Positions 1-8,248 are shown, counted from the first letter of the stretch. The stretch is 30,931 nt of DNA from Treponema sp. UBA4377 (GCA_002391235.1 DGRX01000007.1:152-31082); one strand, 5' to 3'. The notes: generated from the letters alone by a model not told the origin. Numbers and translations are program-made.

Positions 1-506
1 ACATAGAGGACGAGGACCACCGCCATCATCATGAGCACGAGCATGAGCACGACCATGACCATGACCATGACCACGAAGGCCACGAGCATCATCACCACCA
101 CGAGCACAAGCACGAAGGAGATTCAGGAAGCGACGACGATGAATACGGAATCGGAAGCTTCATCTACTACCGCCGCATTCCCTTTGACCGCCAAAAGCTG
201 GACAAGGTTGCCAGCGCCTGGCCCAAGAACATCATCCGCTCAAAGGGCATAATGTGGTTTGACGACGAGCCTGACATGATTTACGTTTTGGAAACAACCG
301 GCCGCCAAATCGTCGCGGGAATTTCCGGCCAGTGGCTTGCAACCGCTCCCAAGGCCGAGCAGGAAGCGATTCTTGCCCAAGACCCGGAGATGAAAAAGAA
401 CTGGGACGAAAAGCTTGGCGACCGCATGGTAAAGCTTTGCATAATCGGAACGCATCTGGACAAGGAAGCGATTTCAAAGCAGCTTGACAGCGCTTTGGCA
501 AACTAA
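1..506 (+). CDS. CobW/ZNG1-family GTP-binding metallochaperone, C-terminal part (5' end outside window)
   Basis: The reading frame is open from the first base (first full codon at 3) to TAA at 504-506. It begins with an acidic, very His-rich linker of roughly 35 residues (alternating His/Glu/Asp), followed by a compact domain with FIYYRRIPFDR, then WPKNIIRSKGIMWF and a C-terminal helix. This matches the CobW C-terminal domain, in which the Arg-rich strand and the RSKG motif are typical. The family are G3E P-loop GTPases that load zinc or cobalt into client proteins. The GTPase part (Walker A, CxCC) lies upstream and cannot be seen, so the exact subgroup (YjiA, YeiR, ZNG1, CobW) stays open. 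The His-rich linker is the usual metal-binding loop between the two domains. An ATG at 252 in the same frame is internal, not the start. Confidence 0.85.
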   Translation, partial: IEDEDHRHHHEHEHEHDHDHDHDHEGHEHHHHHEHKHEGDSGSDDDEYGIGSFIYYRRIPFDRQKLDKVASAWPKNIIRSKGIMWFDDEPDMIYVLETTGRQIVAGISGQWLATAPKAEQEAILAQDPEMKKNWDEKLGDRMVKLCIIGTHLDKEAISKQLDSALAN

Positions 507-521
507 AAACTGTTGCATGAC

Positions 522-559
522 AAAAAAAGGCGGCTTGGACAACCAAGCCGCCTTTTTTT
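522..559 (+). terminator. Rho-independent terminator after the CobW-like gene
   Basis: Seven A, then GGCGGCTTGG, a four-base loop ACAA, CCAAGCCGCC and seven T. The stem is perfect. It starts 15 bases after the stop codon. Confidence 0.9.
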
Positions 560-600
560 ATTGAGGCGCCGCAAAAAAAAACGCGGCTTGCCAATGCCTA

Positions 601-636
601 AAAAAAATTGCCCGGCTTGACCGGGCAATTTTTTTT
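601..636. terminator. Bidirectional terminator between convergent genes
   Basis: A-run, TTGCCCGG, loop CTTGA, CCGGGCAA and T-run. It works on the minus strand for the kinase operon, whose stop codon lies in the T-run at 635-637, and can back up the plus-strand terminator. Confidence 0.85.
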
Positions 637-2233
637 ACTTTTTCAAAAACAACTCCGCGCGAATCATGACCGTGTCTTGGTACCAGTCAATCAAGAGCGA
701 GAAAATCTCGTCTTCGTAGCCGTCAAGGCTGACCTTGAATTTCCACACGGCGGCGGAATTGAATTTTTCGCGGGGAACGTCTTCCAGCGCGACCCAGCGG
801 CCGTTGTACAAAATCTGGCATTTGGCGCGGTCCGAAAGGTCCATGCCGTTCTTTCCGTCGCGGGCGGAGACAAGCAATTTAATCGGCCTGCTTTCGCCCG
901 CCGAAAAGTTAATGTCAATCGACTTTTCTTCCCTGGTGACTTCAAAATTTTCCCACCAAACGTAGGAACCTACGGCCACCTTGGCGCGATACATTCCGGG
1001 CTTTAAGAAGACAGACTTTATGTGGTAGGCCTTTAATTTGGAAGCAGGCCGTTCGGCAGTCAAGCCTTTTTTGTCGGCCGCGCCTTCTACAAAGACGCGC
1101 GCCGAGCCTTCCACTTCCTTGATTTCCGTTCCGTTGGTAAAGAAAAGCGCGCGGGCGCTTATGTGGCTTGCGGGCGCGGAAGTTTGCGGCAATTTTATAG
1201 TCATGTTGACGGGCGTGTATATCGAGCGCAAAACGGTGCGGTGAACCCAGCCTTCGGTCCACAAGCACCAGGCTCCGGCCGCCGCCGCGCCGCACAAGAC
1301 GAGCGCCACAAAAAAGTCCTTCCACACGTTGCGCTTTTTTTTGTAAACGCCTTCCTTTAATTGGCGCGGAGAGATGACCATCTTGGCCAGCTCCACGCGA
1401 ATGGCGTGCGCGTCGTAATGCTTAAGGTATTTTTTTACAATTTTAATGATTGGCTCAACGCTCTTAAAGCGGCGCTTGGCTTTTGGCGCCATCATCTTTT
1501 TTATAAGCTTGCAAATTTCGGGCGGAATTTTTTTGTCAAACTTGCGCGGGTCAACAAAGCGGCCCTTCCGCGCCTTTTCGTACATTTCTTCCTGCGTTTC
1601 CGCCGTGTAAGGCTTTTGTCCGGTTACCATCTCGTAGAGCATCACGCCAAGCGCGTAAATGTCCGCGCGCTGGTCAACGCCGCTAGAGTTCTTGAACTGT
1701 TCCGGCGGCATGTAGCTGGGCGTTCCCAAAACAACGCCGTCCTTTGTTGTCCTGTCGTCGGAATCGTCGCTCGCGATTCCAAAGTCTGTCACCTTAATCT
1801 CGCCGCGCTTGGAAAGCAAAATGTTTCCGGGCTTTATGTCGCGGTGGACGACGCTTTTTTTGTGCGCGAACCTAAGGCCGTAAAGGGAGTCTTGCATGAC
1901 GAGCATTGAAACCTGCGGCGAAATGGAGCCTTGCTTTTTTATCAGTTTGTCAAGCGAAAGGCCGTCAACAAATTCTTCAACAATAAAGCGGCCGCCCGCC
2001 TCCGTAAAATAGTCGAACAAGCGGACGATGTAAGGGCTTTGCATCTCCAAAAGAATTTTGGCTTCCTTTAAAAAGCGCTCCTTGGCCATCGCGGAGCCGC
2101 GCGTCATCAGCTTTTTTATTATGACAGGCTTCTTAAGCTCGGGGTGCGTGGACTTGTAAATCGCGCCCATTCCGCCTTGAGCTATTTGTCCTTGAATCTT
2201 GTACTTTCCAATCATGTCAGGCGTGTCAGCCAT
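635..2233 (-). CDS. Membrane-anchored Ser/Thr protein kinase (PknB/Hanks type)
   Basis: 532 aa. The kinase domain fills about residues 8-270: glycine loop GQIAQGGMGAIY, lysine in VIIKKL, catalytic loop HRDIKPGN (H130, D132), DFG at D150, and PSYMPPEQ in the place of the APE motif. A basic stretch (KKKRN) and one hydrophobic membrane segment (about 305-330) follow. The last 200 residues are a beta-rich region with no family I recognise, predicted outside the membrane and possibly a sensor. The product should phosphorylate Ser/Thr on cytoplasmic targets, with the FHA protein two genes upstream as a likely reader. The start is ATG at 2233 with GGAGG six bases ahead. That ribosome site overlaps the end of the phosphatase gene, and only one base separates the two genes, which suggests translational coupling. 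A bidirectional terminator follows. Confidence 0.9.
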   Translation of the reverse strand: MADTPDMIGKYKIQGQIAQGGMGAIYKSTHPELKKPVIIKKLMTRGSAMAKERFLKEAKILLEMQSPYIVRLFDYFTEAGGRFIVEEFVDGLSLDKLIKKQGSISPQVSMLVMQDSLYGLRFAHKKSVVHRDIKPGNILLSKRGEIKVTDFGIASDDSDDRTTKDGVVLGTPSYMPPEQFKNSSGVDQRADIYALGVMLYEMVTGQKPYTAETQEEMYEKARKGRFVDPRKFDKKIPPEICKLIKKMMAPKAKRRFKSVEPIIKIVKKYLKHYDAHAIRVELAKMVISPRQLKEGVYKKKRNVWKDFFVALVLCGAAAAGAWCLWTEGWVHRTVLRSIYTPVNMTIKLPQTSAPASHISARALFFTNGTEIKEVEGSARVFVEGAADKKGLTAERPASKLKAYHIKSVFLKPGMYRAKVAVGSYVWWENFEVTREEKSIDINFSAGESRPIKLLVSARDGKNGMDLSDRAKCQILYNGRWVALEDVPREKFNSAAVWKFKVSLDGYEDEIFSLLIDWYQDTVMIRAELFLKK

Positions 2234-2234
2234 T

Positions 2235-3335
2235 TTATTCCTCCACTGTCATTATACCATCATTCGGGTCGAATGTCTTGTCCGGCATGACGACCGCGAT
2301 GTTTTGCTTTTTTGGGTTGTGAATCTGAACGTAAAGGCCGCCCTGCCGCTCCAAGTAATTTTCGGGAACGGGCCGGTGGCCGCCAATCGCGCGCGCCTCA
2401 ACACCTTTAGGCGGCTTGCAAAGCGCCGTTAAAATTTTATCCACGCCGCCAAGCCGAGCCTCGTCGTTGGCCGTCCAAGTAAGGCCGTAAACAGTTCTCT
2501 CGTCAAGCGGGGCCGCAACCAAATCTTCGCGGCTGTAAAAATCCATCGGCTCGGCGTGGCTTACAAAAAAATTGCCGGCGCAGGCGCAAAGCGGAAGCGC
2601 TTTTTCAAATTCGTAAACCGCGTCCAAAACTTCCTTTCCGTAAACGGCCTTCATAAATTCAAAAACCATTTGTCCTTCGCTCGCGAATTTCCTAAACGGA
2701 AAATTTCCTTCGCCGCGCTCGTTGGCGATGTTTTCGTGGTTTCCTTTTAGGCAGTGGAAATTTTTGGGCCACAAATACTTGGCTTTCATGACGGCCAAAA
2801 GCGCGGCCAAGCCTTCCGCCATTTCCTCGCGCATCGAAGGCGAATCATAAACGCCGTCCTCAAAGGCGCAATAGGAAGCGACCCAACGCTCGCGCGCCCT
2901 TCCTTCGGCGTGAAGAATGTCGCCGACGCAAATGACGCGGATTGCATTTTCTTCAAGCGCGTCAATCACTTTGGCGCCCTTCGCGCCTTTCGCGCCCGCC
3001 GGGCTTTCCGACAGTTCCGCAAAAACAGGCGCGATTTTTGACAAATCGCAATTTAAAATGTTGTAAATAAAATCTGGCCGCGCGTGAATGTCGGGAACGA
3101 TTATCGTTGCAAGCGCGGTCGAAGCGCCATTAGTTCCGCCCCTTTCGTCCAAAGCGCGAAAATCCAAAAGGCCGCCGGCAACGTCGGTTCCTGGAATCCG
3201 CTCCCTGTAAGAGGACTCTTCCGTGTCCAAGACAAAAAGAGCCCTTCTTGCCGCGTCCAAAATTTTCTTTTTGGACGGAAGCTTTTGATGCTTTGCGAGA
3301 AGAAGAAATTCGTCAAGGACTTTTGACCGGTTCAC
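2235..3335 (-). CDS. Calcineurin-like metallophosphoesterase (PPP-type protein phosphatase candidate)
   Basis: 366 aa. Metal-binding blocks appear in the family order: PDIH (D82, H84), VGDILH, GNHE (N199-H200-E201), VSHAEP and IGGHRPV. GNHE is the hallmark of PPP phosphatases, but the usual GDxxDRG is replaced by GDILHAEGR, so this is a divergent member. The start is GTG at 3335. No good Shine-Dalgarno is visible, and no better in-frame start lies between it and the FHA stop 23 bases upstream. The position between an FHA reader and a kinase suggests it reverses the kinase, but a nucleotide phosphatase role is also possible. Confidence 0.8.
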   Translation of the reverse strand: MNRSKVLDEFLLLAKHQKLPSKKKILDAARRALFVLDTEESSYRERIPGTDVAGGLLDFRALDERGGTNGASTALATIIVPDIHARPDFIYNILNCDLSKIAPVFAELSESPAGAKGAKGAKVIDALEENAIRVICVGDILHAEGRARERWVASYCAFEDGVYDSPSMREEMAEGLAALLAVMKAKYLWPKNFHCLKGNHENIANERGEGNFPFRKFASEGQMVFEFMKAVYGKEVLDAVYEFEKALPLCACAGNFFVSHAEPMDFYSREDLVAAPLDERTVYGLTWTANDEARLGGVDKILTALCKPPKGVEARAIGGHRPVPENYLERQGGLYVQIHNPKKQNIAVVMPDKTFDPNDGIMTVEE

Positions 3336-3358
3336 AGGAAACTGCGCCGCGGATACGA

Positions 3359-3703
3359 TTAACCGAAAACCAAATTGGCCGAGCCAATCGTGATTTTGTC
3401 GCCGCGGCTAAGCTTTACGTACTTGTCCGCCGGAATGCGCTTTCCGTTCAGCAAAGTTCCGTTGGTGGAATTTTCATCCTTAAGGTAGTAGTCGTCCTTG
3501 ATTTTTTGAATCAGCGCGTGGTGGCGGCTGGCCAACTTGTTTTCAATGACGACGCTGTTGTCGCTTTCGCGGCCCAAAGTGATTTTTGCCACCAACTTGA
3601 TTTTTTGCTTGTTGAACATCAAGTAAGAAACCGCGTTGGGATCCGAAATCGCCTGAATGTGCTCGCCCACCGGGGAGCTTTCCATAATTGTTGAATCGTC
3701 CAT
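3359..3703 (-). CDS. FHA-domain phosphopeptide-binding protein
   Basis: 114 aa, almost entirely one FHA domain at about residues 25-113. It has the conserved GR(E)S, the SRHH core and the loop LKDENSTNGTLLNG, with Ser, Arg, His and Asn all present where phosphothreonine is bound. It is the first gene of the FHA-phosphatase-kinase operon. The start ATG at 3703 has no Shine-Dalgarno and lies 6 nt after a perfect TATAAT, so the mRNA is predicted to be leaderless. A later ATG at 3685 also lacks a ribosome site. It probably reads Thr phosphorylation made by the kinase of the same operon. Confidence 0.9.
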   Translation of the reverse strand: MDDSTIMESSPVGEHIQAISDPNAVSYLMFNKQKIKLVAKITLGRESDNSVVIENKLASRHHALIQKIKDDYYLKDENSTNGTLLNGKRIPADKYVKLSRGDKITIGSANLVFG

Positions 3704-3709
3704 GCAAAT

Positions 3710-3738
3710 ATTATAAACCCAAATTTGAATTTTTTCAA
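3710..3738 (-). promoter_or_regulatory. Sigma-70-type promoter of the FHA-phosphatase-kinase operon
   Basis: Minus strand reads TTGAAA (3738-3733), 17-bp spacer, TATAAT (3715-3710). The ATG follows 6 nt after the -10 box, so transcription should start at or beside the start codon. Confidence 0.8.
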
Positions 3739-3753
3739 ATTATTTTGTATAAT
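3725..3753 (+). promoter_or_regulatory. Sigma-70-type promoter of the PfkB kinase gene
   Basis: TTGAAT (3725-3730), 17-bp spacer, TATAAT (3748-3753). The ATG at 3760 comes 6 nt later. The promoter overlaps the divergent one, and the two -35 boxes form the palindrome TTTGAATTTTTTCAAA. Confidence 0.8.
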
Positions 3754-3759
3754 GGCGGA

Positions 3760-4680
3760 ATGAAAACAGCGGCAAAAAAATCGGCGAAAAAAACTTTGGT
3801 CATAGGCTCAACATGCGTTGACGTTATAATCCGCGTTCCCAAATTTCCCGCGCCCGGGCAGGACGTGAACACGGACGGCTCAAAATGGTCTTTGGGCGGA
3901 ACGGCTTTCAACGTGGCGAAGGCCTTGCAAAAAGCCAAAAGCCCCTTTGTCCTTTGCTCGCCGGTCGGAACGGGCGTCTACGCGGAATTTGTCGAGCGGG
4001 AATTAAAGCGGAACAAAATCCCTGTTTTTGCCAAAATCAAAAGCCAGGAAAACGGCGCCTGTTGGTGCCTGGTCAACGCAAAGAACGAGCACGCCTTTAT
4101 TTGCGCCCACAAGGCCGAATACCTCTTTGACAAAAAATTCTACAAAAAAATAAATTTCAAGCAAGTGGACTCCGTTTATTTTTGCGGACTTGAAATGGAA
4201 GAAAAAACTTCCGAAGCCCAAATCGATTTCCTTTTGGAACAAAAAGCGCTCGCAGCCCAAGAAGGGCGGCCACTGAACTTTTTCTTTGACCCAAGCGCCC
4301 GGATTTCCTTCATAAAAAAATCCCTTTTAAAAAAAATCTGGCGGCTAAAGCCGATTTTGCATTTAAACCAAAAAGAGGCCTTTTCGATTACCGGCCTAAA
4401 CACAATTCCCTCCGCCGCGGCCGCCCTTTTTAAGCTGACCAAAAACGACGTGATAATGACGACAGGAAAAAGCGGCTCCTACATTTTTGAGGCCGCCGAG
4501 CAAAGGGGACAAAAAGTTCCAGGAGTCGCGGCAAAGGTTGTGAACACAATCGGCTGCGGAGACGCGCACCTTGGCGTTTGCGTCGCGCGCGTAAAGGCCG
4601 GCGACAGCCTTTTTGACGCGGTGATGGCAGCCAACAAGTTTGCCGCGCGCGTCGCCGAGACCGAGAAGGCGTCGCTATAA
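3760..4680 (+). CDS. PfkB-family carbohydrate/nucleoside kinase
   Basis: 306 aa from ATG at 3760. The frame is open back to 3688, but that extension lies across the promoter and is not family-like. Signature parts are the N-terminal GSTCVDVI strand, PGQDVN, the substrate-binding GGTAFNVAKAL, and near the end NTIGCGDAHLG, the PfkB ATP-site motif with the catalytic Asp. The usual GAGD reads GCGD. The family transfers phosphate from ATP to sugars or nucleosides (ribose, fructose, adenosine and others), and the substrate cannot be told from sequence here. It stands alone, divergent from the FHA gene and convergent with the next. The N-terminus is Lys-rich with no signal peptide, so it is cytoplasmic. 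Confidence 0.85.
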   Translation: MKTAAKKSAKKTLVIGSTCVDVIIRVPKFPAPGQDVNTDGSKWSLGGTAFNVAKALQKAKSPFVLCSPVGTGVYAEFVERELKRNKIPVFAKIKSQENGACWCLVNAKNEHAFICAHKAEYLFDKKFYKKINFKQVDSVYFCGLEMEEKTSEAQIDFLLEQKALAAQEGRPLNFFFDPSARISFIKKSLLKKIWRLKPILHLNQKEAFSITGLNTIPSAAAALFKLTKNDVIMTTGKSGSYIFEAAEQRGQKVPGVAAKVVNTIGCGDAHLGVCVARVKAGDSLFDAVMAANKFAARVAETEKASL

Positions 4681-4709
4681 AGATTACAGGGCAAAAGAAC
4701 GGACGCCCG

Positions 4710-5816
4710 CTAGCCCTTGTTTTCGACGATGTTTTTGGCGGCCAGCTCGAACAAGCGCTGGACCAGCTTTATGACTTCGTCGCGGGTGTCTTTGTCCAGC
4801 TCGCTCGCGGCCTTTACAATCGCTCCCGCCTGCTTGAACCAATCCTTTCCAAAATCGCTGTTGGTCTTGGCCCCGCCTGCTGTAATCACCTTGAACAGAG
4901 TTTCAACAACAAGGCTGCGCTTTTCTTTGGAAATGCCTTCCAGCCACTCGTTGAAAGTCTTGTGGAAAATGTCTGAAGCGTTTTCAAAGTCATCGAGGGT
5001 TTTAAATGAGCGGGGCCCCAAAAGCCAAGAAAAGGGTTCGTGCTGCATAAGGCCCTGGGCTTGGCTGTCAACAACGCTGTATTCGCCGGCGCGCCTAAAA
5101 AGCATTCCGACAATCGAAAGCTTTGGATAGTAGGAATGCAAGAGCGGAAGGATTTCCTTTAAGCCCTCGCTTTCGATTATTTCTTTTCTAAAGCCAGGGC
5201 CGTCAAAGTTGAAAACCCTGTCGATTCTTTTTTTGCATTTTGGCCCGCAAAAGGCGGAAGCGTAGACCGCAAGGTTTCCGCCCTTGGAATGTCCGCCAAC
5301 CAATATTTTTCCGCGCGTTTTTTTCGCAACGCCTTCAAGGTAAGCCAAGGCGTCTCTCTGCGCCGGAACCGCTTCCTCTATCGCAAGGTTAAAGTCTTCC
5401 TTCCAGCCGACGATTGTGTCGTCCGTTCCTCTAAAAGCGACAAAGGGGTTTGAGTTAAAGGCGCCTTCAAAAAAAGCCAACGCCGAAAACTGCTCATCGT
5501 TTTGCAAGTCGATTTTGCTGACGTAGCCTGAAGCGTAGATTTTTCCAAAACGCTTTGAGGCCGCGCAAACTTCCAAAAGGCGCACCGTTTGCCTTGAAAT
5601 CAAGGCGCCCAAGTCGCTTCGCCTCTCAAAGTCTTTGCTTCCCTTAAAGATTGTCCATAAATCCCTTAGGAAAATTTTGTTTGAAAAGCCGGACGAAAGC
5701 AAGCCGTCAAAGTTTAAGTAGGAAAGCTGGCACAAGACCAAAGCGTCCACATCGCAAAAGGCGCTCTTTGAAAAAGTCAAGTCGCCGCGCCATTCAACGT
5801 AATCTATCAAGTCCAT
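4710..5816 (-). CDS. DUF2974/Mbeg1-like alpha/beta-hydrolase (lipase-like)
   Basis: 368 aa. The centre carries VAFRGTDDTIVGWKEDF, typical of the lipase class 3 and Mbeg1 group, and the nucleophile elbow GGHSKGGNLAVYA with Ser in GHSKG, followed by VFNFDGPGF. This is the pattern of the DUF2974 family, common in Firmicutes and gut bacteria. No signal peptide is seen, so it is probably cytoplasmic, and the substrate is unknown (an ester or acyl lipid is likely). It is the last gene of the operon that begins with the nitroreductase. GGAGAG lies 9 bases before the ATG, and the upstream GH13 stop is 19 bases away. It converges on the PfkB gene across 29 bases with no clear hairpin terminator. Confidence 0.75.
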   Translation of the reverse strand: MDLIDYVEWRGDLTFSKSAFCDVDALVLCQLSYLNFDGLLSSGFSNKIFLRDLWTIFKGSKDFERRSDLGALISRQTVRLLEVCAASKRFGKIYASGYVSKIDLQNDEQFSALAFFEGAFNSNPFVAFRGTDDTIVGWKEDFNLAIEEAVPAQRDALAYLEGVAKKTRGKILVGGHSKGGNLAVYASAFCGPKCKKRIDRVFNFDGPGFRKEIIESEGLKEILPLLHSYYPKLSIVGMLFRRAGEYSVVDSQAQGLMQHEPFSWLLGPRSFKTLDDFENASDIFHKTFNEWLEGISKEKRSLVVETLFKVITAGGAKTNSDFGKDWFKQAGAIVKAASELDKDTRDEVIKLVQRLFELAAKNIVENKG

Positions 5817-5835
5817 CGATTTGGCTCTCCAAAAT

Positions 5836-7221
5836 TCATTTTCGCTTTAAGTACATCACGCTCAACGGAGGAAGGTAAAAGTTTCCGTCGTAATGGCATT
5901 CGTTTCCGGAAAGCAATTCGTCAAAGTCGCCGTACAAGCCTTCAAAGGCGGCAAAACCGTGGCCATGCTTTATCGGAACCTTGTAGTCGTATTCGCTTAT
6001 GTTAAGGCAAACGATTATCGTTTCGCCGCAAGAGGAGCGCTCAAAGACCAACTGCTCCTTTGCCTGGAATATTTGCTTGTAGCTTCCGTAGCGCAAGGCC
6101 GGAGAATTTTTTCTTGCCGAAAAGGCTTTTTGAACGCAGTCGGTCAGCCCGTTCCACTCAGGCTTTTCAAAAGCGGGTCTCAACGCCCAATGATTGTCGC
6201 CGGAAATTCCCTCAACGCCCCACTCGCTTCCGTAGTACACGCAAGGATATCCGGGCAGCGCCGGCAAAAGGCTCCAGCCCAAAGGAATAAGCTCTTTATG
6301 CTCCATCGCCGAAGCGAAGCGGGGATAATTGTGGTTGTCCAAAAAATTCATCATTGGAATCTTTGAGTATATTCCGTCAGGGCCAAACTGACGGTTCAAG
6401 GTGTAGGCCAATTCAAAAATGTTCTTTTTGTTAAAGCCGTCGCAAAGCGCGTCGCGCAGCTCGCGGTTGTTGGAAGATTGGCCCATTTCCGAAGAAATGT
6501 ATTTTGCGCAGTCAATGCCGTCAAAAGACTCAGAGATTATCGCGATGTTTCCGCCGAGGCCCGCTCCCATTTCGGAACAAAATTGCCTTAAGCGCTTGAT
6601 GAATTTTTTGGGCAAAAATTCAATCAAGCAAAGGTGCAGGCCGTCAAAGCGGTAAAGGTCTTCCCACCTTCGTATGGCGCCAAAAATATGCTCGACAACT
6701 TCTTCGTTTTCCAGATTCAGTTCCGGAAAGTCCCAGTTGTCCTGCCAGGCCTTGTAGTAAAAGCCGTCGTTGCAGGGAGTGTTGCGCCTAAAGTCGATTC
6801 CCTTGAACCAATCTATGTAGCGCGAATTTTGCATGTTGTTCCGCACGTCCCTAAAGGCCCAAAAGCCGCGGCCGACATGGTTGAAAAGCGCGTCAAAAAC
6901 AAGCCTAAAGCCGTTTTGGTGGAGCGTTTGGCAAACCTCGGCAAAATCCTCGTTGCTTCCAAGACGGCTGTCCAGCGTGTAAAAGTCGCGCGTGTTGTAG
7001 CCGTGGGTGTCGCTTTGCAAAACCGGATTAAAGAAGATTGAATTGATTCCGATTTTTTTTAGTTGGTCAATCCAATTCAATATTCTGTCAACGCGCCGAA
7101 CGGGCCGAGTGGCCGCGTTCCAAGTGTTTGACCAGTCCCACGAATTTTCGCGCGGAGCGTCGCAAAGGCCAAGAGGAAAAATTTGATACATCGCGGAACC
7201 GTCTAACCAGCTTACGTTCAT
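5836..7221 (-). CDS. GH13 (alpha-amylase family) protein, probably catalytically impaired
   Basis: 461 aa with a full (beta/alpha)8 GH13 layout: N-terminal MYQIFPLGLC, GINSIFFNPVLQSDTHGYNTRDFYTLD, region I DALFNH (D110, H115), region II, region III with E231 (ISESFD), region IV FLDNHN, then PCVYYGSEWGVEG and a C-terminal beta domain. Region II reads FDGLHLCLIE: the conserved Arg is His196 and the nucleophile Asp is Cys198. Region IV ends NHN, not NHD, so the transition-state Asp is Asn298. Two of the three catalytic carboxylates are therefore missing in a protein that otherwise looks intact. It could be a carbohydrate-binding or regulatory relative of maltodextrin-acting enzymes. There is no signal peptide. 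One base separates it from the GH5 gene upstream, so the two should be co-translated. Confidence 0.85.
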   Translation of the reverse strand: MNVSWLDGSAMYQIFPLGLCDAPRENSWDWSNTWNAATRPVRRVDRILNWIDQLKKIGINSIFFNPVLQSDTHGYNTRDFYTLDSRLGSNEDFAEVCQTLHQNGFRLVFDALFNHVGRGFWAFRDVRNNMQNSRYIDWFKGIDFRRNTPCNDGFYYKAWQDNWDFPELNLENEEVVEHIFGAIRRWEDLYRFDGLHLCLIEFLPKKFIKRLRQFCSEMGAGLGGNIAIISESFDGIDCAKYISSEMGQSSNNRELRDALCDGFNKKNIFELAYTLNRQFGPDGIYSKIPMMNFLDNHNYPRFASAMEHKELIPLGWSLLPALPGYPCVYYGSEWGVEGISGDNHWALRPAFEKPEWNGLTDCVQKAFSARKNSPALRYGSYKQIFQAKEQLVFERSSCGETIIVCLNISEYDYKVPIKHGHGFAAFEGLYGDFDELLSGNECHYDGNFYLPPLSVMYLKRK

Positions 7222-7222
7222 T

Positions 7223-8248
7223 TTACTTGTACTCGATTTCTCCGCGCATGATTTTTCTTACCAAAACGCCGGAAGGCTGCAAGTCGCTTTCGGCCCAGCC
7301 GCCTTTTGCGTCCCGGTCTTTGTTGAACTTAAGGTTGCCGGAATCTTCGCCCTTGTTGTTGACCGACCAGTTGGCCCAAGAAACTTTTTCTTGCGCCAAA
7401 AGCTTCATCCAAGCCAAGGTTTCCTTTTCAAAAACTCCGCCGTCGCCGGACGCTTTTGTCGTTCCCCACTCTGTGACAAAGACCGGAAGGCCTTTTTTGA
7501 GCGCCTTTCTCAAAACATTGCGGCTTGAGTTTCCGTGGCTTCCGGCGTAAAAGTGAAGCGTGTACATAATGTTCTTTTGGTCCTTAATCGGATCCTTTGC
7601 GGCTTTGAGCAAGTCGCTGGACCAAACGGGAGTGCCGACCACGATTATGTTGTCGCAATACTTTCTGATTATAGGAATGATTCTTTCGGCGTAAGGCTTG
7701 ATGTTGTCCTTCCAAGTCACTTCCTTTCCATTTGGCTCGTTGCAAATTTCGTAAATGATGTTGGGATATTTTCCATAGGTGGAAGCGATGCGTTCAAAAA
7801 ATTCTTCGGCCTTCTTTACGTACAGCAGGGGGTCGCGCTCCGGCAAAACGTGCCAGTCAACGATGACGTAAACGCCAAGCTCGATGGCCGCTTCGATTGA
7901 GTCAATCACCTTGCTGGCGATGGCCGGATTGTTCACATAGCCGCCGCTTTCGCCTGCGTACATCGCGGCCCTCCAAAGGTCTGCGTTCCAATCGTCGCGC
8001 AGCCACTTGATTACGTCCTTGTTTGCGTACTTTCCGTGCCAGTGCAAGCCGTGGGAGCTCATTCCGCAAAGTTGGACCGGATTTCCGTTTTGGTCGCAAA
8101 GATGGGTTCCGACAACTTGCAAGGCTCCGTAACGCTCGACCGGAGTGGATTTGTCGTTCAAAAATTGCCTGGGCTCAACCTTTTTTGAGCAAGAGAAAAG
8201 CGCCGTCAAGGCAAAAAGGCCGGCGGCCAAAAGCATAAGTCTTTTCAT
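7223..8248 (-). CDS. GH5 endoglucanase-like lipoprotein
   Basis: 341 aa from ATG at 8248, which has GGAGG five bases ahead; the longer open frame to 8314 runs into the upstream intergenic hairpin and is not used. Residues 1-20 form a lipoprotein signal (Lys-Arg start, hydrophobic core, LFSC with Cys20). The rest is a GH5 cellulase domain: LCGMSSHGLHWHG, VIVDWHV, the acid/base Glu in ICNEPNG (E171), LHFYAGSHG and the nucleophile Glu in VTEWGT (E260). Both catalytic residues are present. The enzyme should cut beta-1,4-glucan or a related polymer at the cell surface or in the periplasm. It sits 56 bases downstream of the nitroreductase in one operon; an inverted repeat (CGCCC-TTTT-GGGCG) lies in that gap. 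Confidence 0.88.
   Translation of the reverse strand: MKRLMLLAAGLFALTALFSCSKKVEPRQFLNDKSTPVERYGALQVVGTHLCDQNGNPVQLCGMSSHGLHWHGKYANKDVIKWLRDDWNADLWRAAMYAGESGGYVNNPAIASKVIDSIEAAIELGVYVIVDWHVLPERDPLLYVKKAEEFFERIASTYGKYPNIIYEICNEPNGKEVTWKDNIKPYAERIIPIIRKYCDNIIVVGTPVWSSDLLKAAKDPIKDQKNIMYTLHFYAGSHGNSSRNVLRKALKKGLPVFVTEWGTTKASGDGGVFEKETLAWMKLLAQEKVSWANWSVNNKGEDSGNLKFNKDRDAKGGWAESDLQPSGVLVRKIMRGEIEYK

Noticed and set aside
31..252. 73-codon Thr/Ser/Met-rich frame at the window start
   Set aside because: It is the His-rich codon repeat of the CobW-like gene read in the wrong frame.
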